Positions 39,409 through 51,300 of a stretch of DNA of 64,000 bases are shown here, one piece after another; position 1 is the first letter of the stretch, and each line of letters begins with the position of its first letter. Below the pieces are notes generated by a model. It searched no databases. It saw nothing but the letters and a program-made list of their open reading frames with translations, and had not been told where the DNA came from. Origin of the DNA: Verrucomicrobiota bacterium. GTDB taxonomy: Bacteria > Verrucomicrobiota > Verrucomicrobiia > Limisphaerales > SXTU01. The translations under genes and the position numbers were made by a program. The stretch lies in assembly GCA_016235545.1 (NCBI GenBank), contig JACRKB010000032.1:1-64000 (forward strand). Reading direction: 5' to 3'.

Positions 39409-40341
39409 TCACGAGCCAAACGCCTTCAAGTCCGCCTCCGCTGCCTCAAGCTCCTGCTCCGTGTCCAGCTCCAGCCCATGCACAGGGTCGAATTGCAGCA
39501 GCAGCGCCCACTCCGGCAGCTCGTCGTAGGGCGTGGTGATCACTCGCTCGCCCCCGATGCCTTCGCTGGCCATGTGCGCGAGCGCGTCCGCGAAACCCAC
39601 GACGGCTGCGAGGAACCCGTGGTCTCCACCGTCCATTTTCAGCAGGCGCTGGTCCGTCGGGTCGTGATGAAACCACACGGCGGCGCGCACGTGGGGATGG
39701 ACTTGCAGGCAGTGGCAGAGCGCCGCGCCGACCTGGGTGTGGTCGAGGCCGAGGATTTCGCGCTCGGCGATGAAGTGACCTCGCTTGGCCATCCACGCGC
39801 GTTGGAGGATGCCCTCAAATTCCCGGGGGAAGTGGTGTTCGATGAGCAGCTTGCCGGAGTCGTGCAGCAGACCGGCCAGGTATTCCATGCCGCTGGACTG
39901 GCGGAACGCGCGGGCAATCTGGTCGCAGAGCCGGGCGACCAGCAGGCTGTGCAGCCAGAAGCGCTGCCAGTCCACCTTCACGCGCAGATGATTGAAGCGC
40001 TCCATCACGCCCAGCGACGTGGCCAGTCGGCGGATCTCCTGCGTGCCCAGCCGCAGCCCGGCGTCGGGGATGCTGCGCACCACGCCGCGTCCGTAACGCG
40101 ATGTGGAGGCGGCGCGAAGGCAGTTGGCGGCCAGCCCCGGCTCCTTGCTGATGAGGTCCGTGAGTTCATCCATGCCCACGTCATCATCCTGCGCCAGCCG
40201 CGTCAACTTGAGCACGGCGGCGGAGAAGGAGGGAAAACTTCCGCCCGTGGCGAAGACATCGAGCAGCCGGTCCCGCGCCCAGAGCTGCGAGGGGCGGGAG
40301 ACTTGGAGGTAGGAGGCGAGTGAGAGGGCAGGCGGTGGCAT
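39409..40341 (-). CDS. HDOD domain protein
   Basis: FSAAVLKLTRLAQDDDVGMDELTDLISKEPGLAANCLRAA...LAGLLHDSGKLLIEHHFP...HTQVGAALCH. Confidence 0.88.
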   Translation of the reverse strand: MPPPALSLASYLQVSRPSQLWARDRLLDVFATGGSFPSFSAAVLKLTRLAQDDDVGMDELTDLISKEPGLAANCLRAASTSRYGRGVVRSIPDAGLRLGTQEIRRLATSLGVMERFNHLRVKVDWQRFWLHSLLVARLCDQIARAFRQSSGMEYLAGLLHDSGKLLIEHHFPREFEGILQRAWMAKRGHFIAEREILGLDHTQVGAALCHCLQVHPHVRAAVWFHHDPTDQRLLKMDGGDHGFLAAVVGFADALAHMASEGIGGERVITTPYDELPEWALLLQFDPVHGLELDTEQELEAAEADLKAFGS

Positions 40342-40351
40342 GACGGGGGGA

Positions 40352-40440
40352 AGTATGAGGTATGAAGTATGAATGATGAAGGATGAACGGTGAGTGTTCA
40401 GCAACGCCGCATTCATCCTTCATACTTCATACTTCATAAT
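40352..40440. repeat. Inverted arrays of degenerate heptads (AGTATGA-type / TCATACT-type)
   Basis: AGTATGA GGTATGA AGTATGA ATGATGA AGGATGA and TCATCCT TCATACT TCATACT TCATAAT. Confidence 0.9.
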
Positions 40441-40454
40441 TTTCCCGATTTGCA

Positions 40455-41588
40455 TCACGCCTCGACATAGATGGGTTCCTTCACGCCGGAGAGCGCGGCG
40501 AAGTTGCGCAGCCGTTCCAGCAGGCTGGGTGTGATACGGTTCCCGGCGGCGAGGATGAGCAAGCCCCCGGTCGTGGTGACATCCGAGACGAGCACATGGC
40601 CGGGCTTCAATTCTTTGAAGGTGATGCTCGCGGTCGGCTTTGCTGCGCCCGCGCCCAGCACGGCGGCGACGGCATCCAGCATCTCCGGGTCGTAGCGTCC
40701 GGCGCGCGTGCGCAACTGCGCGATGGAATCGAGGCGGGAGTTGCCACGGGCTTCCAGTTGCGCCATGTCCACGAGCACTTTCAAAAGGCGCGCGCCGTCG
40801 GGAATCTGCTTGCCCCCCGGAGCGTCCAGAGGGAAGCCCGCGCCGTCAAAATGCTTGCTCTGGAACAACACAATCCGCGCGACCGGCTCCAGTCTCGGTA
40901 TGTGCGCGAGCAAGTTGCTCCCCGCCTCCGGCACGCGGCGCACCATCGTCTCCTCCGCCGCCGAGAGCGCCGATCCAAGGCGCGCACGCACGGCCACTTC
41001 CGCCGGGAGCGTGACCTGACCGAGGCCGTGGAGCATGGCGGCCATCTCAAGTTCCCAGACATTGGGCAGCTTCAATGCCTCTGCCACGGCGCGCATCTGC
41101 TCGCGAAGCACCTGCCCGCGCCCGAATGTCTCCGGGTCCAGCAATGAGAGGATTTCGGTGAGCGCGCGCACGCTGCCGTTGAGCGTGTGCTCCAGCAGCT
41201 CGCGCTCGGCGGTGATGAGACGGTGCTGCTCCAGCGCGGCGGTCAGCGTGGTGGCGAGCCGGTCCGGCGGGCAAGGCTTGGTGAGGAAGCGGAAGATGTT
41301 TCCCTCGTTCACGGCATCCATTGCGGTCTGCTGGTCGGCGTTGCCGGTGAGCATCACGCGCACTGTGTCTGGCCAGCGCTGCCTCACGCGTTGCAAGAGT
41401 TGGAGGCCGGTCAGCCCCGGCATCCTCATGTCCGAGACGATGACGGCAAAGGGGCCGCCCTTCTCCAGCAACGCGAGCGCCGGCTCGCCGCCCTCGGCAG
41501 TCTCGATTTGGAACTGGCGGCGCAGGCCGCGCTGAAAGCCGGCCAGGACATTCGCCTCGTCATCCACGCATAGGATTTTTTCAGTCAC
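40455..41588 (-). CDS. Response regulator with C-terminal degenerate HD-GYP-like domain
   Basis: ILCVDDEANVLAGFQRGLRRQF...VSDMRMPGLTGLQLL...FLTKPC; HD-like region AAMLHGLGQVTLPAEV...KHFDGAGFPLD; GTG start overlaps upstream stop. Confidence 0.82.
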   Translation of the reverse strand: MTEKILCVDDEANVLAGFQRGLRRQFQIETAEGGEPALALLEKGGPFAVIVSDMRMPGLTGLQLLQRVRQRWPDTVRVMLTGNADQQTAMDAVNEGNIFRFLTKPCPPDRLATTLTAALEQHRLITAERELLEHTLNGSVRALTEILSLLDPETFGRGQVLREQMRAVAEALKLPNVWELEMAAMLHGLGQVTLPAEVAVRARLGSALSAAEETMVRRVPEAGSNLLAHIPRLEPVARIVLFQSKHFDGAGFPLDAPGGKQIPDGARLLKVLVDMAQLEARGNSRLDSIAQLRTRAGRYDPEMLDAVAAVLGAGAAKPTASITFKELKPGHVLVSDVTTTGGLLILAAGNRITPSLLERLRNFAALSGVKEPIYVEA

Positions 41589-42799
41589 AAGCCTCCTCCC
41601 GCTTGCACGCTTGCACGGCAGCCCTCCTGCCACGGGCCCACGCGCCCGGCCTTGCCCACGCGGACCAGGTAGTCGCTGTCAAACTCCGGGCGCCGGCCCG
41701 CCACGGCTTCCTTGTCCAGCTCGTAGGCCAGCACGTTCGCGGCGTGGACCGCCGTGAGCGGGCTGAAGGCGTTCTCGAGCGTGCGGCCCGGATGATGATG
41801 ATAGGAGACGCACTCCACGACAGGCACCGGGAGGCCCCACAGTCCGAGCAAGTAGCCGCCCACATCCGCGTGATTGCAGCCAAACACGCCGTGCTCCGCC
41901 GCAGTGAAGGAGAGGCCGCCGTCCTGCGCCAGGCGCATCGCCCGCTCATACTGCGCGCTGAAGTTCGCAGCCAGCACGAGCTTGCCGGCGTCATGCAGAA
42001 GCCCGCCGATGAACGCCTCGTCCACCAGCTTCACGTCCGCATTCTCCATGCGCGCGATGTGTTTGGCGCAGGCGGCGGTGATGAGGCTGTGGTTGCGCAG
42101 CGCGACGAGGGAGATGCCGCCCAGGTCCGTGCTCTCGTATTGCGAGAACGTGTGGAGCGAGAGCACGAGCGCCTTGATGGTGTCCAAACCCAGGTAGTTG
42201 ACCGCGTCGGATGCGTTGGCCACCCGTCGGCGCAGGCCGAAGAAGGCGGAGTTCACCAGCTTGAGCACTTGCGCGGACATGCCCACGTCCTGCGCGATGA
42301 TTTCGCCGACACGTGCGAGCGAAGCGTCTGCGGATTGCAACTCCTCGACCACCCGCAGGTAGATGACGGGAAGGCTCGGAAGCCGGCTCATCTGCGAGAC
42401 GAGGGATTTGACCTGCTCGTTGTCCAGCGAATCGCCCAGCGCGACCGCACGCTGCACCGTGGCCTTGAGCACCTCGGGTTCACAGGGCTTGTGCAGATAC
42501 TGGTGCGTGGAGCCGACGGCCTTGAGCACAAGGTCATGGTCCGCGTGGCCGGAAAGGATGATGCGGACTGTCTTGGGGAAACGCTTCATCACCTCGGTGA
42601 GGAGCTGCGCGCCGTTCATGCCGGGCATGCGCATGTCGGAGATGACCACGTCCACCGGCACGGAGGCCAGCCGCTCCAGCGCGAGCGCGCCCGATTCGAC
42701 AAACTCCATGTCCCACTCGTTGCGCATGGGCCGCAGCATCCGCTGCAAGCCCTGGAGGACCATTGACTCGTCATCCACGAAGAGCACGCGCTTCTTCAT
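41585..42799 (-). CDS. Response regulator with HDOD domain
   Basis: MKKRVLFVDDESMVLQGLQRMLRP...LKLVNSAFFGLRRRVANASDAVNYLGLDTIKALVLS...GGLLHDAGKLVLA. Confidence 0.92.
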   Translation of the reverse strand: MKKRVLFVDDESMVLQGLQRMLRPMRNEWDMEFVESGALALERLASVPVDVVISDMRMPGMNGAQLLTEVMKRFPKTVRIILSGHADHDLVLKAVGSTHQYLHKPCEPEVLKATVQRAVALGDSLDNEQVKSLVSQMSRLPSLPVIYLRVVEELQSADASLARVGEIIAQDVGMSAQVLKLVNSAFFGLRRRVANASDAVNYLGLDTIKALVLSLHTFSQYESTDLGGISLVALRNHSLITAACAKHIARMENADVKLVDEAFIGGLLHDAGKLVLAANFSAQYERAMRLAQDGGLSFTAAEHGVFGCNHADVGGYLLGLWGLPVPVVECVSYHHHPGRTLENAFSPLTAVHAANVLAYELDKEAVAGRRPEFDSDYLVRVGKAGRVGPWQEGCRASVQAGGGL

Positions 42800-45363
42800 G
42801 CCGGCCTCACTTCCCCGGTGCCCGGCGCCAGCGGCAGGCGCACGATGAAGGTGGTCCCCTTGCCCATCTCGGTCTCGAAGGTGATCGTCCCGCCGTGCTT
42901 GTCCACGACCACGGAGCGTGCGATGGCCAGCCCCTGCCCCGTGCCCTTGCCCACTTCCTTGGTGGTGAAGAACGGGTCGAAGACCTTGCCTCGCGCGTGT
43001 TCAGGTATTCCCGTGCCGCTGTCGCCAATGCGCAGCACGGCCCAGTCGCCCTCGCGGCGGGTGCGGACCGTGATGAGGCCCTTGCCCCCGGAACTGCCGA
43101 GCGTGCCGGCAATGGCATGTGCGGCGTTGACTATGATGTTGAGCACGACCTGGTTGAACTCGCCCGGCAGGCACGGCACCGGCGGCAATGAAGTGTCGAA
43201 GTCAGTTTCCATGTCAGCGAGGTATTTCCATTCGTTGCGCGCGACGGTGATCGTGCTCTCGATGGCGCGGTTCAAATCCACCGGTGTCTTGTCCTCCGAG
43301 CCGGGATGCGAGAAGTCCTTCATCGCCCGGACAATGCTCGACACGCGCTCGACACCCGCCAGCGACTCGCCAATCGCGCGGGGGATTTCGCCTTGCAGGT
43401 AGCCCACGTCCGCCGTCTCCACTGCCTCCTCGGCGGCGGTGATGATCGTCGGCGTGGGGCCGCCGTTCTTCGCAGCGGCGAGCAGGTTGCCGTGCGCGTC
43501 CAGCAGCGCCCCGAGATCGCGGAATGCATCCTGCAAGAAACGCAGGTTGTCGCCGATATACTGCGTGGGCGTGTTGATCTCGTGCGCGATGCCGGCGGCG
43601 AGCTGGCCGATGGATTCGAGCTTCTGCGCGTGGCGCAGTTGCGTCTCCAGCGCACGCCGCTGAGTCACATCCACGGCCAGCAGGATGTAGTTGAGGCGGT
43701 TCTCCACGTCCGGCTTGCTGGGCGTGACGCTCAAGTTCAGGAAGACGTCCTGATTTGGGGAATGCACGACGCGGAAGTTGTCCAATTCGAGGTGGCGGTC
43801 CGTATGCACCGATTCGCTGATGACGCCCATGAGCCTTTCCCAATCCCAGGGAATCGGCAGCGCATGGAATGGCTGCCCTATCACCGCCGCGGCTGGAAGG
43901 CCGAAGGTTTGCGCTGCCGCCTCGTTCCAACGCGCCACGCGGCCCGCCACGTCCACGCCGATGAGCACGGCGGAAATCGAGGCGAAGAGCTTCTCCGTCT
44001 CCGTGTGCATGCGGCGCATCTCCTCCTCCTGCTGCTTGCGCTCTGAGATGTCGAAGATGACGCCGTCAAGCCATCGCACGCTGCCGTCCGTGTCGAAGGC
44101 CGCCTGCCCCTTCTCATGCACCCATCGGACCGTGCCATCGCAGCGCACCAGCCGGTAGTCGGCCACGTAGGGCTGCCGGCGGTTCAGACCGTCCTGAATG
44201 GCCTGCACGATGCCAATGTCGTCCGGATGGATGATGGACTCGAACGTCTGGGTCCGTTCCTTGGTGAACTCCGAACTGGCGTAGCCGGACAACTCCCATA
44301 TCAGGTCGCTGATGAATTCGATGCGCCGCTCCGGCGGCGGCGTGCAGCGATAAACCGCGCCGGGAATATTTGAAATGAGCGAGCGGAGACGCTCATCGTT
44401 CTCGTGCGCAGCCGCCTCGACGCTCTTGCGCGCCGTCACATCACGCGCCACCAGGACGAGCTTCTCCACATCGCCACGTTCGCTGCGGATGGCGGAGCCG
44501 GTGGACTCGATCGTGCGCCACGAACCGTTCTTGTGCCGCATCCGGTATTCCACCTGGTTGTAGCCGCCTGATGCGACGGCCTCGCTCGTCGCGGCGGCCA
44601 CGCGCTCCCGGTCGTCGGGGTGGACCTGTTCGAGTGAATCGGTGCTGTTGATGTCGGATTGCGTGTAGCCCAGGACAGACCTGTAGGACGGGCTGTTGTA
44701 AAGCCGGTGGCCGTTCACATCCACGACGGAGATGAGGTCGGCGGCATTGTCGGTGATGAGCCGCAGCAACTCCTCGCTCTGCCGCAACTGCGCCTCGGAC
44801 TTGCGCCGCTCTTCCAGCTCCCACTTCACCTTGTCGAGCGCCTTGCGCGCGGCCTCGGTGCGCTCGAAGACAACGCTCTCCAGATTGGCCAGGTGGCCTT
44901 GCGCCTCGATGAAATGCTGCCACTTGGAAGTCATCGCGTTCGCAAGTTGCAGCACCTCCAGCATCTCAAAGGGTTTCTTGAGGATGATGAGCGAGTCCGT
45001 GTGGCCGAACGTCGCCAGCACCTTGGCCATCGCCGCGTCAGCCGCGCCGCTGCAAAGCACGATCTGCAATTCCGGCGAGATGTGCCACAGACGCCGCATC
45101 GTTTGATAGCCGTCCAGGCCGGGCATATACATGTCCACAAACGCCATCGCAAATGGCTGGCCGGAATTCTCCGCCACACGCGCATGCACCTCCGCCTCCT
45201 CGCCCGTGTTCGCGCTGCTCACTTGATACGGCTCTGCGGCCGGCACATGCCCCTTGGTTGCCGAAGCCGGGATGGAAAGAATCCGGCGCATGACGGAGTG
45301 GACCTGCGGGTCGTCATCCACGATCAGCACACGGCGGTTCTTTTCTGTCGGCAGGGCGCTCAT
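42796..45363 (-). CDS. Receiver-PAS-histidine kinase hybrid protein
   Basis: RRVLIVDDDPQVHSVMRRIL; multiple PAS/PAC; QLAAGIAHEINTPTQYIGDNLRFL; GTGQGLAIARSVVVDKHGGTITFETEMGKGTTFIVRLPL. Confidence 0.92.
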   Translation of the reverse strand: MSALPTEKNRRVLIVDDDPQVHSVMRRILSIPASATKGHVPAAEPYQVSSANTGEEAEVHARVAENSGQPFAMAFVDMYMPGLDGYQTMRRLWHISPELQIVLCSGAADAAMAKVLATFGHTDSLIILKKPFEMLEVLQLANAMTSKWQHFIEAQGHLANLESVVFERTEAARKALDKVKWELEERRKSEAQLRQSEELLRLITDNAADLISVVDVNGHRLYNSPSYRSVLGYTQSDINSTDSLEQVHPDDRERVAAATSEAVASGGYNQVEYRMRHKNGSWRTIESTGSAIRSERGDVEKLVLVARDVTARKSVEAAAHENDERLRSLISNIPGAVYRCTPPPERRIEFISDLIWELSGYASSEFTKERTQTFESIIHPDDIGIVQAIQDGLNRRQPYVADYRLVRCDGTVRWVHEKGQAAFDTDGSVRWLDGVIFDISERKQQEEEMRRMHTETEKLFASISAVLIGVDVAGRVARWNEAAAQTFGLPAAAVIGQPFHALPIPWDWERLMGVISESVHTDRHLELDNFRVVHSPNQDVFLNLSVTPSKPDVENRLNYILLAVDVTQRRALETQLRHAQKLESIGQLAAGIAHEINTPTQYIGDNLRFLQDAFRDLGALLDAHGNLLAAAKNGGPTPTIITAAEEAVETADVGYLQGEIPRAIGESLAGVERVSSIVRAMKDFSHPGSEDKTPVDLNRAIESTITVARNEWKYLADMETDFDTSLPPVPCLPGEFNQVVLNIIVNAAHAIAGTLGSSGGKGLITVRTRREGDWAVLRIGDSGTGIPEHARGKVFDPFFTTKEVGKGTGQGLAIARSVVVDKHGGTITFETEMGKGTTFIVRLPLAPGTGEVRPA

Positions 45364-45376
45364 CGGAACGGTTTGC

Positions 45377-48300
45377 TCATGCGGCGACAGGTTGACCGGC
45401 CTCCTCCATGGCCTCCGACAGCACGCGCGCGGCGGTGGGCAGATGTGGACGAAGCGCCTCGAGGCGTTCGTTGATGGTCGCCAGCAATTCACCCGCGCTG
45501 AACGAAATCAGCCGGCGATACCAACGAACGAATTCCCGGCTCACCGCAGCTTCCCCGGCGGCAAAGGACGCGGTCTCGGTTCCCTCCACCAACTCCAGCA
45601 GCAGGCGCGCCGACTCGTGGATGGCATTTCCCCTCTGCGAGCTGCGGCGGAGCAGCGCCAGCGCCTCGCTGCTCTGCTGCGACAGCATCAACGCCTCCGC
45701 CCGCTGCACGAGCACACCGTTGTGTTCGGGGAAATGAGCAACGGCCTCGCCAGTCCAGTCAGCCGCGAACTCGATGAACTCGGGCCGGCTCAAGGCAAGC
45801 TGCCCGCCCAGCAGCCACACATGCGGCTCTTGCGCCGCGTCGCCAACCATCGCGTGCAACGTTTGCAGCGCGTCCACCACGCGACCGCGCTCGCCCAGCC
45901 ACCGTGCGAAATCAAATCGCGCCGCCCGCGCTCCGGCATCCTCCGCAAGCGCGGCCAGAAACGCCTTCTCTGTCTCGGCGTGTTGCCCCGCGCCCCACCG
46001 GCACAGCGCGAGCACATGGTGCGGCCCGGCCTTGCGGATGTCGCGGTTCACTGGCGAGAGCGTCGGCTCATCGCGCTTCGCGAGACACTGATGCATCTGC
46101 CCGGCCCCATCAGAGAACTGCTTCAGCTCCAGCGCCGCCAGGCCGGCCATGAAATGAATCGAGGCCGTCAGCCCGCCTTGCTGCGCAAGCGGTGATTCGA
46201 CCACGCGCAGCACCTCGGCGAACTCCTTCGCCGTGTGAAGGTGGCAGACATATTGGGTCAGCAATGCTTCGCGCAACTCGGGCACAACGTCTTTCTTCGG
46301 CAGCCCCGCGAGCTGACTGAAGGCTGAACGGTAGTGTTCCAACCCTTCTCGCAACTGCCCGGAGCGCACCAGCTCCAGGCCCATGTTCATCAGCAGCATC
46401 GGTTCGCCCGGCAGTTCCTCGATGGCCCGTCGCAGCAGCCGTAGATTTCGCTCTATCTTGTTCCGGTCCGCGATGACCTCCGCGCTGTAGCCGTGGTGCC
46501 GCAAGGTTGCCGTGCCCAGGCGCGTCTCCATTCCCCATGCCTCGCACTTCACGAGGATGCTTGGGAACACCTGCTCATGGACGCGCCCGTAGAAGAACAG
46601 GCCCGGCGCGTTGCGCCACAGGCGCGGCACGTAGCACTGCCCGTCCTCTTCTTGCCCGACGTTTTGCAAACGCAGCCGCACGGCCAGAACGTCGGCCGCT
46701 GCCATGTCCGCCCGCAACTTCGCGTGCTCGCAGGCCGGCAGCTCCTCGTCCGCATCGAGGAACATCACCCAGTCCCCGGTCGCGTGCGCAAGCGCCGCAT
46801 TGCGCGCCGCGCTGAAGTCGTCCTCCCACGGATGCGAATACACCTCCGCCCCGCGCATCTTCGCGATTTCCACCGTGCTGTCGGTCGAGCCGGTGTCCAC
46901 CACGATGAGCTGGTCCGCCAGGCCCCGCACAGAATCGAGGCACTGGCCAAGAAACTTTTCCTCGTTCTTGGCGATGACGAAAATGGTCAGGCGCGGCTGC
47001 CCGGCCTTTGCGGGCAGCGCGGGCCAGCGGACGTTCGAGACGCGTCCGCGCGACTGCAGAGCCTTGTGAAATCTCTTCGCGGCCCGCCAATGCGGGACAA
47101 GCTGGCGCGCGCGCGCCGCACACTCGCGCGCCATCGCCACATCGCCGGCAGCCTGCGCCGTCTCCGCAAGCAACAGCCACGCCTCGGGGTGGAACGGGCG
47201 CGCCTCCAGCGCCATCAGCGTCTCAGTCCACGCGGCGAAGTGTTGACCCCGCTGCAATGCCGCGCGCGCCACCGTCAAGTCACCGACCCGGCCCACCGGC
47301 GGCAGCTTGAGCTGAAACGTCGGCAGGCTTCCACTGGCGGTGTCACCACCCCGCGCCACGTCCGTGATGAACGGCGCGGGCGCGGGCGCCGGAGCGGCGC
47401 GCTGCCCTTCACCCGCGAAAGCCAGCAGCAGTTTCTCCCACTCGTCCCACTCGCGCTCGCGCGGAAAGTCCTTCGCCGTCGCCAGCCCGCCTTGCACCAG
47501 GCGCTCGCGCAGAGAGCGGTCGCGCATCAGCTTTTCCACCGCCTCCGCGATGGCCTCGGGCGAGCCCACCGGCACGAGCAGGCAGTTCACGCCTTCGCGG
47601 CAATACTCCCGCGCGCCTGGCGTGTCCGTGCAGACCACGGCTGCGCCGGCGGCCATCGCCTCTTGCGGCGGGCGCGGGCAGGAGTCGTAGTGGGACGCGT
47701 AGATGAGAATGTCCGCCGTGCCGAAGAGGAATGTCTTGAGTTCATCCGCCGGCGCGACGTGAAACTCGCAGGGAAACTTCGCAAAAATCTCCGGCCCGGT
47801 GCCGGAGATGCGGACAGCGGTGAAGTGCGGGCAGCGCTTCGCCAGCAGCGTCAGCGCGTCGTGGATTTCCTGAATGCCCTTGAACGTGAGCGGCTCCTCC
47901 CGCGTGCCACGCGAGTCCGGCCCAACTATGAGGAGGCGCAGCTTCGAGCCTGGCAAGGCGCGCGACAGCGGGCGGAAAACCGTCTGGTCCGTGCAGACCG
48001 GGAGAATCGCGTCGGCCTTCCGGCCCGTCGTGCGCTCGACCGCGCGGGCGAGGTTGTGAGAATTCGCCACGAAACGCACGCCCGGTGCCTGATACGACAG
48101 GCCCGACAGCTCGCGCAGCAGCCGATGCTGCTCCGTGTCCGGCAGCGTCGCATCGGCGAAGACATACTGGTCGCCCTGTGCGTAATAGACCTTCACCGGC
48201 GCGGTGACTGCCTTCAGCTCGTGTGTGTTCGTGAAGTAGGTGCTCACCACCACGTCGCTGGGCGGAACGGACGTCGCCATCCCCTGCCCTTCCGGCACGC

Positions 48301-51300
48301 GCACCACTCGCACCTGAAACTGAAACCAATCCGGCTTCTCCGTGCGCGTGACGATGGTCACGTCGTGACCCTTGCGCCGCAGCTCCTCCGCCTGCCGCAG
48401 CAGCGTCTGGTTGCCGCCAGTCACGCCGAGAATGCTCTCGATGAGATAGGTCACGCGCAGCGTGCGGTCCGGTGTGGCTGCGGCTTCACGGGGCGGCGAG
48501 GCCGGCACGGCACTGCCTTGAGCAGCGCGCAACGCACTTTCCTCCACCCTCTCATCAGCACCGGGCTTCAGCCCGGTGGAGTGCGCGGGCGAGGCAGCAG
48601 CCGTTTCAACGGCTTCTGCCCTGTCATTTCCGCCCCCGCACAGCACCGCCAGATTCTCCTTCGCAATCGCGTTGTCCGGCTCCAACTCCAGTGCGCGCGC
48701 GATGACGAGCCGTGCCGTCTCCCTGTCGCCCGCGTGCTGAAGGCAGAACGCCAGGCCCAGCAGCGTGTCCACGCAGTCGGGTGACTGTTGCAAAATGCGT
48801 CCGAAAACCTTCGCCGCATCCGCCCAGCGGCCAGCCTCGCGGTTCAGCCGCGCGAGCAGGCGCAGCGCGTCGAGATTCTCCGGCTCCAACTCCAGCGCAC
48901 GCGCCAGCGCCGCTTCGAACTCCTCGACGCGGCCAAGCTGCACGGCCGTCGTGGCCAGCTTCAAGTGCGCAGCCGCGCTCCGTGGCTTGTGCCGGACCGC
49001 CAGCACAAATTCCACTCGGGCCGGCTCCAGTTCGCCAAGCTGGAACAGCACGCTGCCCAACGCTTCGCGCAGCTCGCCAGACTCCGGCAGCAGCGCAACC
49101 GCCTGGCGAAGCGCATCCCGTGCGCCGGGCAGGTTGCCTTGGCTGAAGTGCGTTTCGGCGCGGGCAATGTGTTCACTCACAAACACAGCCGGACGCTGCG
49201 CCTCCGCCTCCGGTGCGACGCGTGCCCACACCTGCGACGCCCACTCGTGCGACGCGGCGTCGTAAGTCTTCGGATGGTTCAGCACGATGCGCGCGCGCAG
49301 CTCCGCATCGCGCTTCGCCGCCGTGGTCAGCATGCTGCCGGCCTTGATGCGATAGCGGAACAACGGCTCGGCAATCTTCCGCGCCTTGAATCCTCGCTCC
49401 GCAGCGCCAATCCAAAAATCCCAATCCTCGTAGCCCCAGACCAGGTTCGGATTGTAGCCTCCCACCGCATCGAAGACCTCACGCCGGTAGAGCGAGCAAT
49501 AGTTGAGCTGGTTGAGCGTCGCCAGTTTCGCGAGGGAGAACTCGCCAGTCTGAAATACGCCGTCGGCATCCCCGAAGCGCAGCAGGTCGGTGAAGACGAT
49601 GTGCGTGTCCGGGTTGGCTTCGAGCACCGCGACCGTCTTTGCGAGGAAGTCCGGCGCGAGCCCATCGTCGGCGTCGAGCGGGAGAATGTGTTTGCCCAGT
49701 GCGAGGGCGATGCCGTTGTTGCGCGCCATCGCAAGGCCTTGGTTTGGCTGGTTGAGCAGGTGGATTCGGTGCGATGGATTTTCGCGAATCAGCCGCTCTG
49801 CGACCGCGCTGGTGTCATCGGGGCTGCCGTCGTTGACGATGATGATTTCCCACTCGGCGTGAGTTTGAGCGAGCACGCTGGCCACGGCCTCGGGCAGCAG
49901 GTGCGCCTGCTTGAAGCACGGGATGACGACGGACACGAGCGGCGGGCAGGCCGACTTCGCGACGAGGAGCAGCTCGACTTCCTGATGGCAGGCGTTCGGG
50001 GTGAAGCCGTCGTAAGCGGCCACGTTCACTCGCTGGCCCTCGGCGAAGAGCCGCGCCAGCGTGGCGGGCGAAAGCTCGTTGCGCGCGCCGGCACGGTTGT
50101 TGAAGTCCGCTTGGACCTTGTTGACCGGCGCGCAGAACGTGAGCGACTGCGGCACGCAGAGCAGCAGCGGATGCGACTCGCGGAAACGCGGCGCGCTCTC
50201 GGCGAGGCGGGCTTCGAGCGTGTTGGGATTATTGAAGTCGAGCGACTCCAGCAGCGGGCGCAGGTCTGCCAGCCGGTAGAGCGAGCTGGAGACTTCAAGC
50301 GGATATGCGAAGTCGCAGTCCGCACCGGGCCACGCGAAGGCGAGCGTGGCCGCGCCGGGTTCAGCGAATGTCGGCAGTGCCTGCGCACGGTTGAGCGGAT
50401 AGCAATAGGTCGTGTTCCGGCCCAGCCGCAGGGAATGGCCCACCGCGCGCGGCTCGATGGCGAGCTGGGCGCTGAGTTCAGCGAGCGTGAAATCGCGGAC
50501 GAACAAGTTGTCGTCCACGAGGAAGAGAACTTGGTCCGCACCGGCAATGGATTGAAGCAGGTCGGTCTTGAAGCGCTGCTCGGCGATGAACTCGGCGGCG
50601 GGATACTCACGGGTGAGCGCGGCGTATTGGACACGGTGCGCGGTGTCGCTGGCACAGTGAAGGACACGCAGCTTCGCGCGCCCGGCGTCGCGGCAATGGC
50701 GATAGAACGAGCGGATGGTGGCGTCGAGCTGGAGCGCGCGGTCCTTCGAGAAGATGACGGCGGTGATGGCGGCTGGCTCCAGCGGCTGTGCCGACGACTT
50801 GCAGTCGCCGGCGGTTGGAGCAACCGCAACTGGACTTGGTGCGTTGCAGCAGCCACTGGTAGCGGGGGATGCGACAGACGGCGACTGCAAGTCGCCGGCA
50901 CGGGTGCGGGCGTGAGCGAGGCGGAGATACAACTCCTCCCAGCGGTCCACGACGGAATCCCACGTCAGCTTCTCCTTCCACTCGCGGTGTCCGGCTTCGG
51001 CGAGCTGGACGCGAAGGCTCTCGTTGTCGAGCAGGTGCGAGGCTTGCGCGGCCATGTCGTCGGGCGCGCAGACCACGCCGCCCTGCCACTCGCGGACGTT
51101 GCCGCAGTCGGTGGAGACAAACGGCAGGCGCGCGGCCTTCGCTTCGATGATGACCAACGGAGACGCCTCGACGTGCGAGCCGAACAGGAACACGTCGGCA
51201 CTGCGGAACGCGGCCACAACATCTTCGCGCGGCACACCGGTGAGGAAGCGCACGTTCAGGCCGGCGGCCTGCGCACGCAGCGCGGCGAGCGTGCCGCCGT

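Noticed and set aside
38989-40440. CRISPR array
   Set aside because: Units are 7-nt degenerate tandem repeats without 20-50 nt spacers, and no cas genes are visible
46493-48784. 763-aa plus-strand ORF
   Set aside because: Antisense shadow ORF with Arg/His-rich composition and no domain motifs
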